DNA of 64,000 nt. Origin: Lingula anatina. Taxonomy: Eukaryota > Brachiopoda > Lingulata > Lingulida > Lingulidae. Shown one piece after another: positions 21,904-37,800 of the stretch (position 1 is the stretch's first letter; each line of letters begins with the position of its first letter). Location of the stretch: NCBI RefSeq assembly GCF_001039355.2, contig NW_019774180.1, positions 1,042,373 through 1,106,372 on the forward strand. Direction: 5' to 3'. A model generated the notes under the pieces. That model saw only the letters and a program-made list of their open reading frames with translations, was not told the origin of the DNA and made no database searches. Both the position numbers and the translations under genes were made by a program.

Positions 21904-24900
21904 GGTATCATGAACAGCACATCAATCACTCACCAGATTGATAAGTTGATGACTCTTCCACCTTTTCAAGCAAAGGTTATGTATTGGATAATAAACCTGT
22001 TGACTTTTCAACTCACTTGAACCTACTTTTTATTGGGTTATGTTTTATATTATAAGCTCTGTGACTTTTCAATTTATTGCCTGCAAAACTTGTCTGGTTG
22101 TTAATAAATCCTGTTGCAGTCTAACTTGTTTTATAAAAGGGTTATGTGAAGCAAAAGGTTAAGTTGGGAAACTGCTGAATTTAATCACTTTTGAACTCGC
22201 TGAAAAAAAATGTAAAGCCTTTTCACCTCAGTCAGACAGGTTATATTGTGAAGTGCGTCCTCGACTCCTGTATGAGTATTCATTTATTACAGCATTGCAT
22301 GACATCCATATACATCAAAATTAGATTAATATGTCCTGCATACTAAGCATCATGACCAGTTTCCTGCAGGGCAATTTTTTTATGGAAGTTCATGGGACTG
22401 GTTCTTTTGGATGCACTCAGTTCACCCCTTCTAAAAAAAGTATTAATATGAAGCGATAACATCTGTATTTTCAGTAATGTCGTCCATAGAGAGATGAGTT
22501 AAAGAGTTTGGGGAGAACACAGGTGAAGTGAGTGAGAAGAAGGAGGGGGTTGAAGAGAAAGTGGAAATTGGGGGGGGGCGCAAATGGAAATATATCTGAA
22601 ACATCCAAATAACTTCAGATAACCTCAGATAAAATGTTGAAAAAGCTTATAATTATCATAGATCATTTACTAAAAGTTGTCATTTTAATCCTAAAACAGT
22701 GTGCAAAAATTCTGATCCTGACGAATCATGCCGCATAAAGGTTGCTTTTCTCTGGGTGCACCAAGTCTGTTTGTCTGACCCAGTGGACATCAAATTGAAA
22801 TGATGGAGTGAACATAAGTTGTTGTAATTACCTTGCCATCTGCCCACTAGGTGGCAGTTATTACCCGACAAGGGTCAAAGGAGAGAAGCTCTGTGTAAGG
22901 TAATGCTGCCTCTCTGCCTCTATTGCTGCAGGCTGCAGACTTTATGGGAAAACTAAATGAATATTTTGAATATAAAACAAAAAAATGGATGGAAAAGAAG
23001 GGAAAAAAACTCTGCACTTTTTCCAGCAGTCAACTGTACTGAGCATAATGAGAAAGTGTTTTGGGCAAAGAGCTAACAGCCTTAAAACTTAAGAGTTATG
23101 GTGACCCTCACTTACCTGAAAAACATTTTTTTAAATCTGGATTTTAACCACTTAACACAAAAACCGTTTGCAGTGGCCTTAACCAGCTACTGAGTTGTCT
23201 GAATGAAGACAACTCCGCCTGGAGCCAAGGCATCCTGACATCCTGAGGATGATACATTGACCCATGACATGCAAAACTCCAACAGCAAGTAATAAGAGAA
23301 GTGAGGTAGTTCAGGTGCACATTAGAAAGGGTGACATCTCACTCCGTTGGGGTCCCAACACTGCCATTCTGAATATTTTTTGTTTGCTTGTTTGTTTGTT
23401 TGTTTGTTTGTTTTTAAAGAGCGAAAGAAATCATTTTCTTGTTCATTGTCTTGAAATTATTTGATTTTTGTTTGTTTTTTGCATAAAGTAATTTTTGTCA
23501 TTATTTTTCCCACCTCGACACTTTTTGCATGAAACAACCTTAAATTTATTTTTTTAAAATATTTGTTTGTTTATTTTTTCAGTACTGATAGTTCTATTAA
23601 TTCATGTCAAATATTTTATATTTGGAAGATATATTGTCTTATTTCATTATTTCTGAAAGGGTTTTCACACATTGGACAAAATACCTGAAATGTTTTTTTT
23701 TTTTTACAACGCAGCTTGCCTGAGATGATTGAAAACAGATTAAAAGTGTCATTCTCAAACCCAAGGTCTAGCTAAATTTAGGCTTTCTTTTGTAAGCATT
23801 TGTATACATCAATCTTTTGAGAAACTTTATCCTTCTGTATATTTGTTTGTACACTATTGTATAGCACACCCCATTTCAGTTAGATAATACCAGTTTGATA
23901 ATGCGATTGTGCAAGGCATAAATCCTACACTCTTTCTATAAAAGCGTGTGACGTAAGGAGGGGCAATGTGAAATCGTGTGAGAAGATATAGATTTCAGGT
24001 GGTCAACCCAAAATGAACACTTGTAGGGTGACACTATTGAACAACTCCAATGTGTCAACCATTCAAAATGCTAAGTGATCCAATTATTCATGCATACATT
24101 GCACAATTTAATGGGTCACCTGCAGTGTTGAATCTCAATTCACAGCTGTCCACAACTGAATACAATTATTAAGTCTAGACTGGCTGACCCAGGGCTTGAC
24201 CACTGACCCAGGAAGTGAGTGACCAGTGCACCGTTCAGCCATTCTCATTTGATGTCTCTTTGACATGCACATTTGGCTCACTTACATTAAAATAATGAGA
24301 ATGCACTTGATTTTTTTATGATTTTTTTCAATTATCTTACAATATTTTTTCATATTTATTATATCATTTTTCCAGATCATTTAATTAAAATATCATCTAG
24401 CCCGAAGTTTGTGAAGAATTACTTTTTGTAAGAAATATCTGTGTGAAAAAAGTTAAAAGCTAATGAAAATGTTGTTTTTAAGTGTGAGACAAGTCAGTTT
24501 TGAAATGAGGTGAAATATTTTTAATTGAAATATTTTTAATTGATAATTGACAAAAATTACAGTGGCTACGAAAAATATCTAAATCTGCTCAAAATATCAG
24601 TAGAAAGTGATGAGACTTTATACCAAAAAAAAAACTTGAAATGAGAGAATTATTTATGCATGTATTTTGTTCTGTCCTTGAGCACTTTAAATGGCGGTCT
24701 TGTCCAGTGCTACCTATCAATACCATTCATCTTTCTTTATCTCCCCTGCTGTGGTCATTTATTATGGATGACGCTTGACAGGAGATGGACAGAGGCAATC
24801 AATAATTTAAGTGTACTTAGTGCATATCTTTTTGTACACTTGTGGTTTCTAAAAGTTGAATTTATTATGAGGCAGGGTCAAAATGATGACTTTGAATGAT

Positions 24901-25805
24901 AGATACACTTTGAGATAACTGTTGTCTGCATTCTTATGCACTCTGTCCACTCCTCCATTTTGTTATCATTGAATATTTAGTGATTCTTTTAAACAAAGTT
25001 TGAAACCTGAATTAATTTTTCAGAAAGAAATCATGTTTTAGTTTTACCTAGTTATAAAAAAACTTGATCTTTTTTCTCCCTGAGTATCATGTTTTACCTA
25101 TAGATGGCGACTCTGTTTTCTGTAAGTATGAATTTGGGAGATAGAAATCAATATGTAAAAAATATCTCATCATGCTTATCTGTGGTTTTTAAAAGATAAA
25201 CCTTTGCTGAAAAGTTATATTTTGAAACTGATCTTTAAATTATTAAGACCAAGGTGACTTTGCAAATTAAAGGGGTCAGTCAGTGCAACAGCTACTTTGC
25301 CATCTCTTAATCTAAGTATAGAATATCATCTTGACTTTTTTTGTTAATAATACACATGGATATTTTCTTAAAAGCAGTTATACATGCATGCTTTTATTTA
25401 ATGTGATCCAGTGCCTCTGTGAAAAAAAAGGTAACTTTTCTCACTGGGTAAAAGCATGATTTATGACTTCATTACAATGGTTACAGCTATGAACCCCTGC
25501 CACGCCAATTTCTTGTAGGAAGTGTTTGCTGGTACTCATAGATATGTCAGCAAGCTTCATGTAAGTGCTTTCAAAAAGCAAGACAGTTTTTGAGAGGAAA
25601 GGGGCTGGTTCGTTTTGATGCACTTATTTTTTATAGCTAGAACACTTTTTCTGCAGGGAAGTCAAATGGAAGAGAGATGTGTTAAAAATGAAGTTTATTT
25701 TAATAAATAATTGATAAAATAATAAATTACTTGTGACCACTTTGTCAAACAGTCAAATATTTCTTAATTTCTTATTTAAGATTTCTTCATTTATAATTAC
25801 AATTT

Positions 25806-25856
<51 letters not shown>

Positions 25857-28800
25857 CTAGGCATGATTGATAAACATAAATAAGCTAAATAACAATTTAT
25901 TGAAGTGCTGTAGATCCATTCGTGTTGACAGGTGAGGAGACAGTTATAATTGTTGAAATGTTAATACTCGGGTTAGCAATTTGCCCTAAGTGCCATGACT
26001 GGTAGCTTCAAAGGGGCTTGATCCTTGGTACAACAATGATATTACAGAAGATGGAGCATTTCAGGGATTTGTGATCTACTAATGTAATAGATACCCTCTC
26101 ATGAATTGTAACTCTGCACACTCACATGTCACGGAATCACGGCAACTGTTCCATTTGTAAAAGTATCTTAATGAATCTGCTCTATATATGACAAGTGCAT
26201 GTCCTAAGCTAAGGGTTTGTTCAGCATAGCAGACAGTGATCTTATTAAGTGAAAAACCCTGTATCTGAAATTACTCGGATGATATTTCACAGCACCTGTG
26301 CCCTAGAAGTATTAGTTTAAAACTCAGGGGCTGATTATAGCTTATGAATACATGACATAACAGTATACGTAATTGCTAAACCTTCGTCATGCCATAAACC
26401 ATTCTTGCAACTGTGCTGTGTAATTGTGTTTATATAGTATGTTTTATTTCAAATGTATATTAGAATTTTTTTAAGTGATTAATCCTTAATCTCTGTCACA
26501 TATCTGTTATGTAACTTGTAGTTTGGAGAGCCTACAAATGTACCTATGTACCATTTAGTGATCAATAAAGATTATTATTATTATTATCTATATGTTGTAG
26601 ACTAGGAGGGGATAGGCAAAAACACATGAACACCTTTAAACAGTATATACCATGGAGAATTTCAGTTGTGCCTCTCTGCTCCAAGGACAGAGAGAGATGG
26701 CATGAAAGGGAAGGTGTCTCAAATGTATATTTCTTATTCATGTAGAATGGTTTGGCAAAATAATTAGCATCAGGCAAGATGATTTTGTGCAATATAGTTT
26801 CAACCTGATTGAGTTTTTGCTAATTAATTTACAATAGTGTATTGAGCATGTCAGAGAAAAAATTACAATTGCAATTAGAATTGTACCTAGATGACAGTAA
26901 AATCTAAAAACCATATTCAAAAAGCCAATAATGTTTACAGAATAAATTCTGCTTGATTTTTACAGTTGTATTATAGTCTTTGTTTAATAAAGATCAGATA
27001 AATAATGAAATGTACTTTTAAACTATCACAAAAGTATTAAAGCATAGAGGGAGGTAAAATACTATAAATCATCACCCTAAGTCAACTTTATGCAGTTTAT
27101 TGCATGAACTGTTTATAAGTTACTTCATACATATTTTGTCCTATGTCATCCACTTCCCATGTTTAAGGATGACTCAGGCAAATCTTCATAAGATATCCAA
27201 TGTCAACACATACCTTCTTTTGGTGAAAAAGGTCAAATGTCTGGGTTAACTGAGGCCAAAAGGTCAGCAATATAGAAGGTTGTGGCTGGGTTTATACACC
27301 AAGGTTCCAGTCCATTGCATTCAGAGTTCTGTACAGTCCTGGTAGATTTTTTAAACAGGCCACTGTAGTAGTGAATGAATTTCTTTTTGAATAAGAACTA
27401 CATTTTTTTTCTGTAGCACCTTTATTGATGTAGTCTCTTTGGGGCCATTTTTTTATTTTGATTTTTATTTATTTGTTTGTGTTATTTTTATAGAATTTTG
27501 GGGGAACTTGTGCCATTTTCTGTGGACAAATTTATTAACTGTGGTATTACAGTAAAAACTTTTAGATAAAGAGTGAAACCTTCTGTTTCTCTCCAAGATA
27601 ACCGGAGCTCTTAATCTTTTTAAAGGAATCTTGTTTACTTATGTTGGATAAGTAAATTAAAGTGTAACTATTCACCCTTTTTGTTTTATTCCCAACTCTT
27701 TTTTTCCTCCGAAAACTCATTGCACCATTTCCCCTCTGCTGTTATCTTCCTCAATTTGTATGCTGAGAGCAATCTTCTTACCAGCTTCTTCAGGGATTTC
27801 AAACAATGAATATGCCTCTAAGCCCCATTCATTTGCATTCGGCCAATCAAAACTTGCTTCATCCATTTAAAACTGCAATATATATTAATATTATGTAATC
27901 ATTTATTTTTAGGCCAAATTTTTTTATATTATTATATTCTTTAGAATTTGAAAAAGTGTAGAAATGAAAGTATAATCGTATTTTAATGTGTTTACTTTGG
28001 AATTGGCATTAAGGAAATGTGATTAAAATAACTGCTGTAAGATGGTGGCAGCGACTTCTGAGTATTACTTTGTAGTTATAGTTGACATGAACCAGACCCA
28101 GAAGAAGGTGTATTTGCTCAATGTTATGTTTTCAGAAGAGGATATTAGCACAACCATTTGCACAACTGTTTTAACCTTTCACCAAGCATGCTCCTGATTT
28201 TCCAAAGTGTTTTTCTAGCTGTTGTTGGAGATATCATTTTCAATATTACAAAAGATTATCAACACAGTTCACTTAAGATGGGACCTGCAGGTTCCAGTGG
28301 AACATGTACCAGTAGTGTAGGCAAGAGTCATGTAACATGAAGTGGAATTTTAAACAGAACTATGTGCCATTCTGCCCCAGCTCTGCCAGGAGCTCCAGAG
28401 GAATTGCCTAATAAAGGTACACGGGTTCCAAGGGGAGAGGTCCTTGTTCGTAATAACAAAAAAATTGAAAACTCATTGCACCATTTTCTCGTTCGGGAGC
28501 AAGAAAAATAGCTAAGCATGCCGAGATCTGTGAAGTTAGAATGCCTGGCAGGCACTATGTTTATGCTCAGTGTTTGGAAAATATTCTTCGTAAAGTTTGC
28601 AGTTGGCATTGACTTTGTTGGTGGTTTTCAAAGACGTCAGCAGGCAGAAGGGTAGATGTTCCTTAGGACTTACATTGGAGCAAAGTAGGATTTATTGTTG
28701 AACAGCAGAACTGAGGAAGGAAGTGGATACAACAGGTTTGTTATTGTTATTTTCTTTTTATTCTTTGCAGCATTATGTTTCTCTTTGTGTATCCCAAATA

Positions 28801-31800
28801 TAAGAAAAGAAGCATTGGAATATATGATTTTCCAGTTGAAATATTTGGTTTACTTCTTTGTGAACTTTGACCCAGGGATGCTTCCTGATTTGAACCAAAA
28901 GAGGGCAGCCCGTGTCAAGTTGTGGCAATATTATTGAACCTCAGATAGATACCTTGTTTGTTTTCAGTCTACATCCTTATCACATCACTGCGATAAAACA
29001 GTACTTATTACTTTATTCCAGGCCAATTCCACTGGCTTGTTTACCTACTCTCCTGTGTAGACATTCCTATGGCTACTAAACAAATGACAGCACTAATTCA
29101 AAGAATCACTCCCTGTCATTTATTGGTCATTTGGCTGACCAAAACAAACACTGTTAGCACCTGTGGCTGGTGATAATTTATTTCCCACCTGACTAATAGT
29201 GCCAAAGGTTTGACCAGAGGTCATTTTAGATTGACTATTAATGGAACCAAAAGCTTGAACTCTAGACCTTCCCTTATTGTGATCAGAGTAGAAAGTCAAT
29301 GTTTTGTATTCATAATGATGCTACTTGACTTAAGGGTTTTATGGGTTGATACTCATAACACCGAATAATGGCCCAGATTGTTATTAATAGTCCACAGTGC
29401 TCTCCACTCACAGAGAACTTTATAAAGTTGTACGAAGTAGAGGTATGCCGGTTATTGCATTAAATTAAATACAGGCTGGTTAATTTTAAAAGAAAAGGAC
29501 AACTCACTAGAGAATGAATAAACTGTGTATGTGTAAGGTCAGAAGGAAAGTTGCTTTTCTTTATGATATTATTTTTTATGACCAGTGCAGCAGTGGTTTG
29601 TTCAGAGGGGGTAGTGGTGGATTATGGAACAGCAAGGTGATAATGTCAGCAGTTACTGATGGATGAGGATGAATGATAGGAGAGTAAGGAGATAAACAAT
29701 AACAGCCATGTGGTTACCAGCTTGTGAAATACAGTGGGAGAGAATTAATTGCTGAAAGATTTGTTTGGTCCGGGTCTCTGTGCTATGTGCAGTAATTATG
29801 TTTCAGTCAACGGGGCCCCTGGAACCTTCCCCACTTTTGTTGAATCTGCCCTCCCTTGAAGCTGAAGTAAAAAAGTAATCTTGGGTTATTAATCATGGTT
29901 TAGTGTCACGAAAGCAATTGAAAAAAAACTCAGGTAATTGTGCAGCTCTCAGTCCTGTGATCGGGACAGAGCAAAGGGCAATTTTTTCCAGCAGAAGAAC
30001 AGAAAAATTTGGATAACCCAGACAGACCTGTTCATAAATCATGTGCACCCTACATCTGAAAGATATGCAGAAGGCGGGGTTGTAGGAGAACATGCAAGAG
30101 TCGGCTGGGGCCCCAAGATTTAAATCTTCAAACACTTCCCTTTTATTTAATAAAAACCTAACTGCACCGTAGATGAAAAAAATCGGGGCCATACATAAAC
30201 TGTTTATTTTCATTCTGATTGATGCTAAATAGTCCTCCCAGCATGACCTCTGCTGCTTTTTGAGAGAGATACCCTATCTCGTCTTGACCCTTTAATCGGG
30301 AAGTAATTGAGTGAACAAGACACCTCTTTTGTGGTGGATTTATGGCCCAGGCAGCCCTGCTCTGCCCCTGTGCCCACTAGAGGTGGAAGGCCGACAGGTT
30401 GATTTGTAGCCCCTAACCCCCAAACACTATATTAGATCCTTTTTTCCAAGGCTGGTTCATACTCAGTGTCTTGAGATATACATGTCTCTGAGTAGAGCAT
30501 AATGAAGTAGTCAACTTCTATGAATAGCCTTGTGGTTTTGATATGCATCTTTTTAGTAACAATACAGAACAGTGGATTTTTTAAAATAAGAAATGCAGAA
30601 GAAAAACATTCTAGATGGTTAATTGATAAAGATGACTATACATTTGCATAAATGCTAATTTTTAGAGGTTCTTTTTTATCTTAATCAAGATGACAAAGAT
30701 GTGGAATTCAGTTGTCTCCATTTCATATGGTGTACTGTGTCTCAAAAATATAGCAGACTCTGTGAATAATTTTTCAGCATGTTTTTCCATAGCTACGTGA
30801 TAAGGAAAGGTTATCATCCACAATCAGTGTTGTACACCTTGATTTATTTCACTGGTGATAGAAAACACAGCAAAATAATGGGCACAGATGCCAAAGTTAT
30901 AAATTAAAGTTAATTAGCTGTGGTGTGCTCTGTGTTTTACATTTGATGGGAGTTATCGCTTGTATACCAGCTAAAGCAATGAATATAGCAAAGAAGAACA
31001 TCAGAGAGTTTTTTTAAAGATGAGCTATACTTACCCTCTTGGTGTTGATGCATTTATGTGAATTACAATGATAGAAAATCAAAAGAAGGGTAAAAAATAA
31101 CCCTTACATAAATTCATCCATATTTTGACACAGGTATGAAGGTAAAAATCATTGGTAGAAGATTAGCCCTTATTTCTCTTTGGTGCTAAATAAATTGCTT
31201 CCATTTTCACCTGTTTTTCAGTTTCGGTCCATTGAAAAAATCTCTCCCTTGGCTCCAAGTGTAGGACTGCCTGACGCCTTAAAGAGAGTAAATAGGCAGA
31301 CAGAACTGTGTAGAAATTAATCATAGTAATCCCAAGGCTCACCCCCACCTAGACTGAAGCTCAGAAAAAATATATCCAGTATTTAATATTGTAAGGTACC
31401 ATATAAAGGTTGTAAGGCTTTTTCAATACATGAAGATTAAGTAGTATGAGTACAGAATTAACACATTTTTGTCGGGTTACAGGTAGAAGTTTCCCCATCT
31501 CCAGGGTTCAACAAACTGTTAAAATAGACCTGAATTCTTTTTCACTAGGAACATGTATAAAGTTTCCCAGCCCCCTTGTAGTCTAAGATTAGGCCAAACA
31601 CAGCGCAGCATTAATACTGTATATTTCAAAAATTTGCAAAAAAAAAAAAGTGAGAAAAAGTGACATGGGACAAACTATTAGCTCTAATCTCACAGGATTA
31701 GTGAAAAGAACTTACACAATATTTGGATTGAAAAAAAAGAAAGTTATTAAGTTTGCTGTTCCTTGTGTCATTTATGCATAGGGGAAAGATTTCAACACAA

Positions 31801-34800
31801 ATCATGTCCATTATCCCACAAGCTGGGTCTTTTCCATAAAGTTCCCCATAGTTAACAAAAGGGTGGCCTTTTTGACACCTTGGGGCATTGACAGGCTGGT
31901 CATTTTATGGTCACCTCTGACCTTTCTGGCTCATTAATTGCGCCTGAACAGTAAATGCCAATGGATCTCAAAGATGGCCAATCCTTGTATTGGTGAATAT
32001 TTGATGTTAAACTGTTACTGGTTATCTACTTAGAATTCTGATTTTCCCCAGTACTAAAAAAATAAATAAATAAACATTGGCTTGAGATTTTCTAATTGGG
32101 TTAATTTCTTCGTGCTGTTTTCTTTTTTTTTTTCCACCATGTTTTTTTGCTTTAAAAAACAAGTTTGTAATCATGACGTTTTTCCATTTAGATAGGATTT
32201 TGTCATGTTGTTATTTACACTTAATGTACAAATAAAAATTAAAATGGAAAAAAGTTAAAAGAAAAACCTCCTAACCACTGCTGCCTCTACATAAGTTGTG
32301 ACAGCCTGCCTGAATATGTGACATTGCAGCCGACTGTTTCATTACAATTTCTAACTGCAGGAAGTCAATCCACCCCCCCCCCAACTGTCTGCTGTCATTT
32401 TAAAGGAGATAAGTCACCTGCAGTTAGATTTGCCTTCTATGGTTAGAAATCTTCATTTGTACAGTTTGCTAAGATATTAAGTTAAGTTGTCATAACTTGT
32501 CTGGAAATGCACCCACTGACTGAGCTAACCACATCAGATGTTAGGGTTTGATACAGTAATGATGGATGTATTTATGTCTAAAAATGACAAATGGCTAAGT
32601 TTTGGTATTAATGCTTTTGCTGTATTTAAATAATATATTTCTTTTCAAAGTAAATGCAAATCTTGATCTCCACACACTTTTGGCAACTTAAGGGTGAAAG
32701 GTGTGCCATTTGAATTAGAAGATGGAACTGATGGTTGACTGTAAAAAAAACAATTTTGCTGTATTTTTTATTTCAGTATATCATTATATAAATAAAATGC
32801 TAAATCAGTGCCATTATTTTAGAACTAAAGCAGTATATAATCAGATAACAGGTATACACTATATGGTTCCTAAGACCTCTCTGTCTTCCTGACTGGTCAA
32901 GAAATCATAAAACTCCCATAATTAAGAAGGCCCAATTATTTCAGTAGCCTGAGGTTGGTGAGACTTGCTTCAACCACTTTTCTGTCACCCTGGAGGGTGT
33001 AGTAGGTAATAATTTCATAATTATAGTTGAAGTATTTTTTTAAACAAGTGGTATACCCTTAGTCCCTTACATATTAAAATCTATTTGCCATTTTAAAATG
33101 GTTGATATTGGTGTTTTTTAGGTACTGTTGGGTTTGAACTACAAAAAACTGAAGCTCTTAAATTAGATAATGTGTATATTTCATTTTGTTTTGTCAAAGG
33201 TTTCTCCTGATGTGAAGATGGAGTGCCTTGGGCAAGTTAAAAGCATTTTATGGGTGACTAAGCTTTGAATATTTATTATGTGTATGTTTGACAGAATGTT
33301 AGACCCCACACCTAAGGTACAGGAAACTTGTGCATGTGTTCTTTTGAATGCTCTTCTCTGGCATGACACTTGGTACAAAGAACAAAGGGGAATTTAAAAA
33401 CTTTAATCTCTTGTTTAATTTCACAGAAATTTGCTTGTGAAATGAAGTGAATCCCCTTCAGAACTTAAATGCTCCACTTCACAGGATCAAGCAGTTCCTT
33501 TTTTTTCTTTTTGTGTTGAAATATAGTTTTGATAGTCTGTGCAATAGCTAGTCACTGGTAGTGCTAGGGTCCTAATATTTAAATCCTTTGGAATAACTTG
33601 AGCTGTATCTGTAAATAATTAATTTACAGTGAAGCTGATGTAATTATATAAACAGCCTGTTTTTAGGTTAAAAACTGCTGGATTTGAGTCATTGTCTTCC
33701 ATTTTAGCTCCATATGAATGTGCTGTGAATAGCTGCTGCATGCAGTAATTGTGCTGAATTTAGAAAAACAGTTGATGATAAAGGAGCATGCATATTTAAC
33801 TTTAAAATGCACATTTTATATTCATGGTAAGGTGTAAGCATTATCCAAACCCTCACTTCTAAAGTTGTCTAAAAAGCACAGTGCTTTAGCTTAAAAAAAA
33901 AAAGAAAAAAGGACTTGAAAATGAGCTGTTTGATCCAGGTGTTTTATACCTTTACAAGTATCCAAAGTGAAGTGTCAAGCTGTGCCAGTGTCTGTGTTAA
34001 GTGTCATCATCATTAATGGGCCACATTTTGTGTTGTAATCTAGCTTATTACAAGGCTCTCCTTTGACACTAACTACTCAAGCAATGTAAGGAGGGCATCA
34101 ATACGACTGACCCGCGCCCAGCAAGATTTGACCTTTTTCTTGTGAGGATAATGAGAGTTACTGAAACCTTGTTAGTGTTTTTTAACATGCCAGGGTCTGT
34201 TAAAACCTTTTTGATGGGGTTTCCATCTGGCAGAGTTCTTTTTGAAGGCAACAGGATCTGTTTCATTCAGTGTCAGTCCTATGCATCTTAAACATCACTC
34301 ACGAGGTACAGAAGTGGCTCAGGTTATATGACATCCTTTGCAAATCAATTTTTTTTCTCCTGATTGTGGAATCTTTCAATAACTTTTTGCACCTGGTCTT
34401 TGATAAAAAATGATTGAAAATGGCTGATTTTCTTGAAGAAAAAAATTCAGGTTATTTATTAATTAGAAGGCACTATAGCCCATGGCATTTGGTGGTGAAT
34501 TGTTTTTTCTCTCTTTTAGAGAAGAAGAAATTCAACAACCTGAAATAAATTGATAATCAACTCCCTGACAAAAACGTTACAATGCCAAATGGAATAAGAG
34601 CAAGACCTTTTCTATTTTCCACATTTATTATTTGGTTGTCTACAACAGCAAAACAGACATTTGAAATATATCCCTAGCTTGTATGTAGTAGAGTAACTGG
34701 TAGTAGTGCAGGAGAAAAGCTTGTTCTTGGTGATCCTGCATGTCAGAGCCCCAGTAGGTGACCATGTCAGCTCATAGATGTGCAGAAAACAATGGGGCTT

Positions 34801-37800
34801 TGGTTTTGTTCTGGCTTTTGGTGTGGCTGAAATTCTACCATTCTTGAAGCATGAATTAGTTGGATTTCCCCAAGTTAGTTTTCCCTTCAATTTGAGTAGG
34901 TCAAATGATTGGGATTTCTCCTATAGCAGGAGTTCTTAAAATTGTGCCCAGCCTGACAAGTGTTGGGTCTGTTTCGTGGCTGCGGGATTCATCAGTTTGG
35001 TATTCTACAAAATCTCTTGTAGAGAGGCCACATTGACTCCATAGGTTGTGGTATGGTGAGAGGTCTGTGAGCTATGCCCTCCTACCTGTATTAACATGCC
35101 CTTTGGTATCAGATAAAACTCAGGAATAGTGGATGGGGGGCTTTTTAAGGGAGGTAAACACAGTCTTCATTTTGCAGGTTAAAAAAATACTAATTTCCTT
35201 ACATTACATACAAAAGAAAGACAGAAAAGTCAGAAAGTGGTGTCAGCTGACCAGTGGTATTTCCTTAATGCAGGCAATTTCAATCTGGGTAGGTTTCTTA
35301 TGTTGCACTTCTAAGTCTTATTAGAGGCATTTGTTTAACTAGTCTTTCACCAACTGTTTGACCTCCCAACTTCTATTGCCCTGACTTCTGATCCCATTCG
35401 GGTTATTAACACAACACAGAATAATAGGACATGTTGATCAAGGTTAGGCTTCAGCTTGAACTTTTCTTTGTAGGCACCACAGATGCCTTGCAGCCATACA
35501 CAGAGTCATGCCCCAGACCACTTATCCTTCCAAAACTTTTCAAAACTTGTCAATAAAGTTGAGTCAATTCATCTAGTGAGCTGAAAGGGAATCAACAAAT
35601 GGTGTATGGGAGCACCTGTATCGGGTCAATCAAGATTCGCTGTATTAAGTTGCTCCTCCGTATGGGAAGTGTCATATTTATACTGTTTTGAGCCTGAAAG
35701 GTTGGCAATTGCCGAGGTCGGAAATTGGGGAAGAATTACCACAGGAAATGGTGTGTAAAACCCAGGAAAGAGGGACTTATTTTCAAAGTTGGCACTAGAT
35801 TGACAAAGAGGGATCTTCTCAGTTGGCAGAAGTTTCCTGTTGTCTGCTCAAGATGTTTTTTTCTCTGTCTGTCTTTTTCTTTCTTTTTTTTTCTTTTTTC
35901 CCCCTTTTTCTTCCCTCCTGGCTTGTGCTATAATTTAGAGCCATTATTAACTCAGGCCACAAAATAGCACAGTAATTAGAATCCAAGCTGGTAAAAGATA
36001 TATATTTGATTAAACCCAATAACAACAATTACTGAGATGGAAAACAGAAAATGCTTCCTATCCCATGGAATAACATCACATTGTTTCTGTCCTGGATTCC
36101 TAGTTCATGCTTGCTGAAAGTCTAGGGTTTTTTAGTTTTGTATGTTCCCCATTTGACATATAGTAAGATATGTAGAGAAAAAAGATATATTAGATCTTCT
36201 ATTTTTGGATCAGAGTGCCAGGAATAAATAGACAGCTGGTTGTGACTTTGAGCTATGATAAGAATCCTTTGAGCACATCTCCAGTTATTATACCTGGAAC
36301 TGCAGAGGATTTCTCCATTTATCAAAAAATGGTCAAATTCAATTGTACAATTGAGGTAAATAATTTGTTTTTTGAAATTTATTTTCTGATTATTGCTGTG
36401 TCAAAACCCTATTTTCTCATTGTTAAAGTATCTGAAGTCGGACCCCTTACACATGTATCATAGACTATTTTTCACAAGTATCCATCCCTACCTTGAGTTG
36501 AGGGAAATACAATTAAAGATATTTCATTTTATACAGTAGCAAGAAATTGAATTATAGAATTTATACCCTTGATCAAGATTGGTGTAAAATATGTTTTTAT
36601 CAGGCCTTGTTCAGAAATTGAATTGTGGAATAGTATATGGTTTGTTATGTTTACAAAAGAAATGATATGCAATGGTTTTAGTATGGACATAGTTATCTGA
36701 ATAAAATTTAAATCTAGGATATGATGAAAAATATTACTAGAAATTGTAAAAGTAGTTGTTTATAATGAGAATTTTTATCTGTACAAAGATGATGACCATG
36801 TATAAAATACTAAACTTATAATTGGCGCCCATTTAATTTCCTTGTGATAAATATTTCTGAGAACACAATGATTTTTCTTTCACTTTTTTATATAGAATGT
36901 AGTAAAAAGATATGAGCAGCCTTGTGGAGAAAGGACAGAATGAGTTCTTTTATTAAAGTTTATTTTGTTGCTTCCTTTACAATATTGATAAAAATGCATC
37001 CCAAGAAATTATGCTGTTTAATTTCATAGCAGAAATGAACGTTTCAAGCGAAAAAAAAAATCTGAAGTGCTAATTTAGAGATAATGGTTATCTGTGCTTG
37101 ACACCATTTGTATGCAAGGCACAAGCACAGTAGTTATGTCTTAGTAGCTAGGGCCCTTTGTTTACTATAGGTGGGAAGAAATGTGTTTGGGGGCAAGGAG
37201 GCAAGATTTATTACCTCTGTGATCCTTACCTGTGTTTACCTGCTGTCTAGACAGTCCTGAATTTACAATGGCCTAATTAAGAGTTGACATGATCAGGAGA
37301 GATGAGGGGAAAGAAGAGGGGGGCATTCAGGCTAGACGTTTCATGAAATTCAGCATTACAGTATTAATTTTTCACTCTGCAATTTTATTAATGGTACCGA
37401 ATTAATGATCGTCTCAGAGAGATATGACATGATCGTAAGAATTGTAGTGATAAAGGAAAAGAACTGAAATGTCAATTATTTATCACACATGCATGTTTAC
37501 ATACATATTTTTTGTATTATTATTAAAATAATTATTAATAATATTATAATTGCAGCAGTGCAAATTGTCATAAGAGTCCTGATGAACTATGTCTACTGAC
37601 AGATTTTCATGATTAGGAGATATGGTGGGAGATATATGGGAGAGATAAAGCTGGATCAGCCATTGTGGTGAAGTTCTGTTCCGTTTTCCTGACCACTTTC
37701 ATGCATGAGCCTTGGGTTTAGTTGTGGATTTAAAATGCTTTGAAGGGAAAACATTAGGTATGGGATAGGTGAATGGCCAGGTAATTTTACCTTAGAAAGA

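Noticed and set aside
21731-22020. Leu/Ser repeat open frames
   Set aside because: Translations of the (CT)n microsatellite.
28328-28609. 93-codon minus-strand frame in the long intron
   Set aside because: No recognised protein and no splice or promoter support.
29893-30213. 106-codon minus-strand frame in a less AT-rich block
   Set aside because: No domain or signature. More likely non-coding sequence, possibly conserved.
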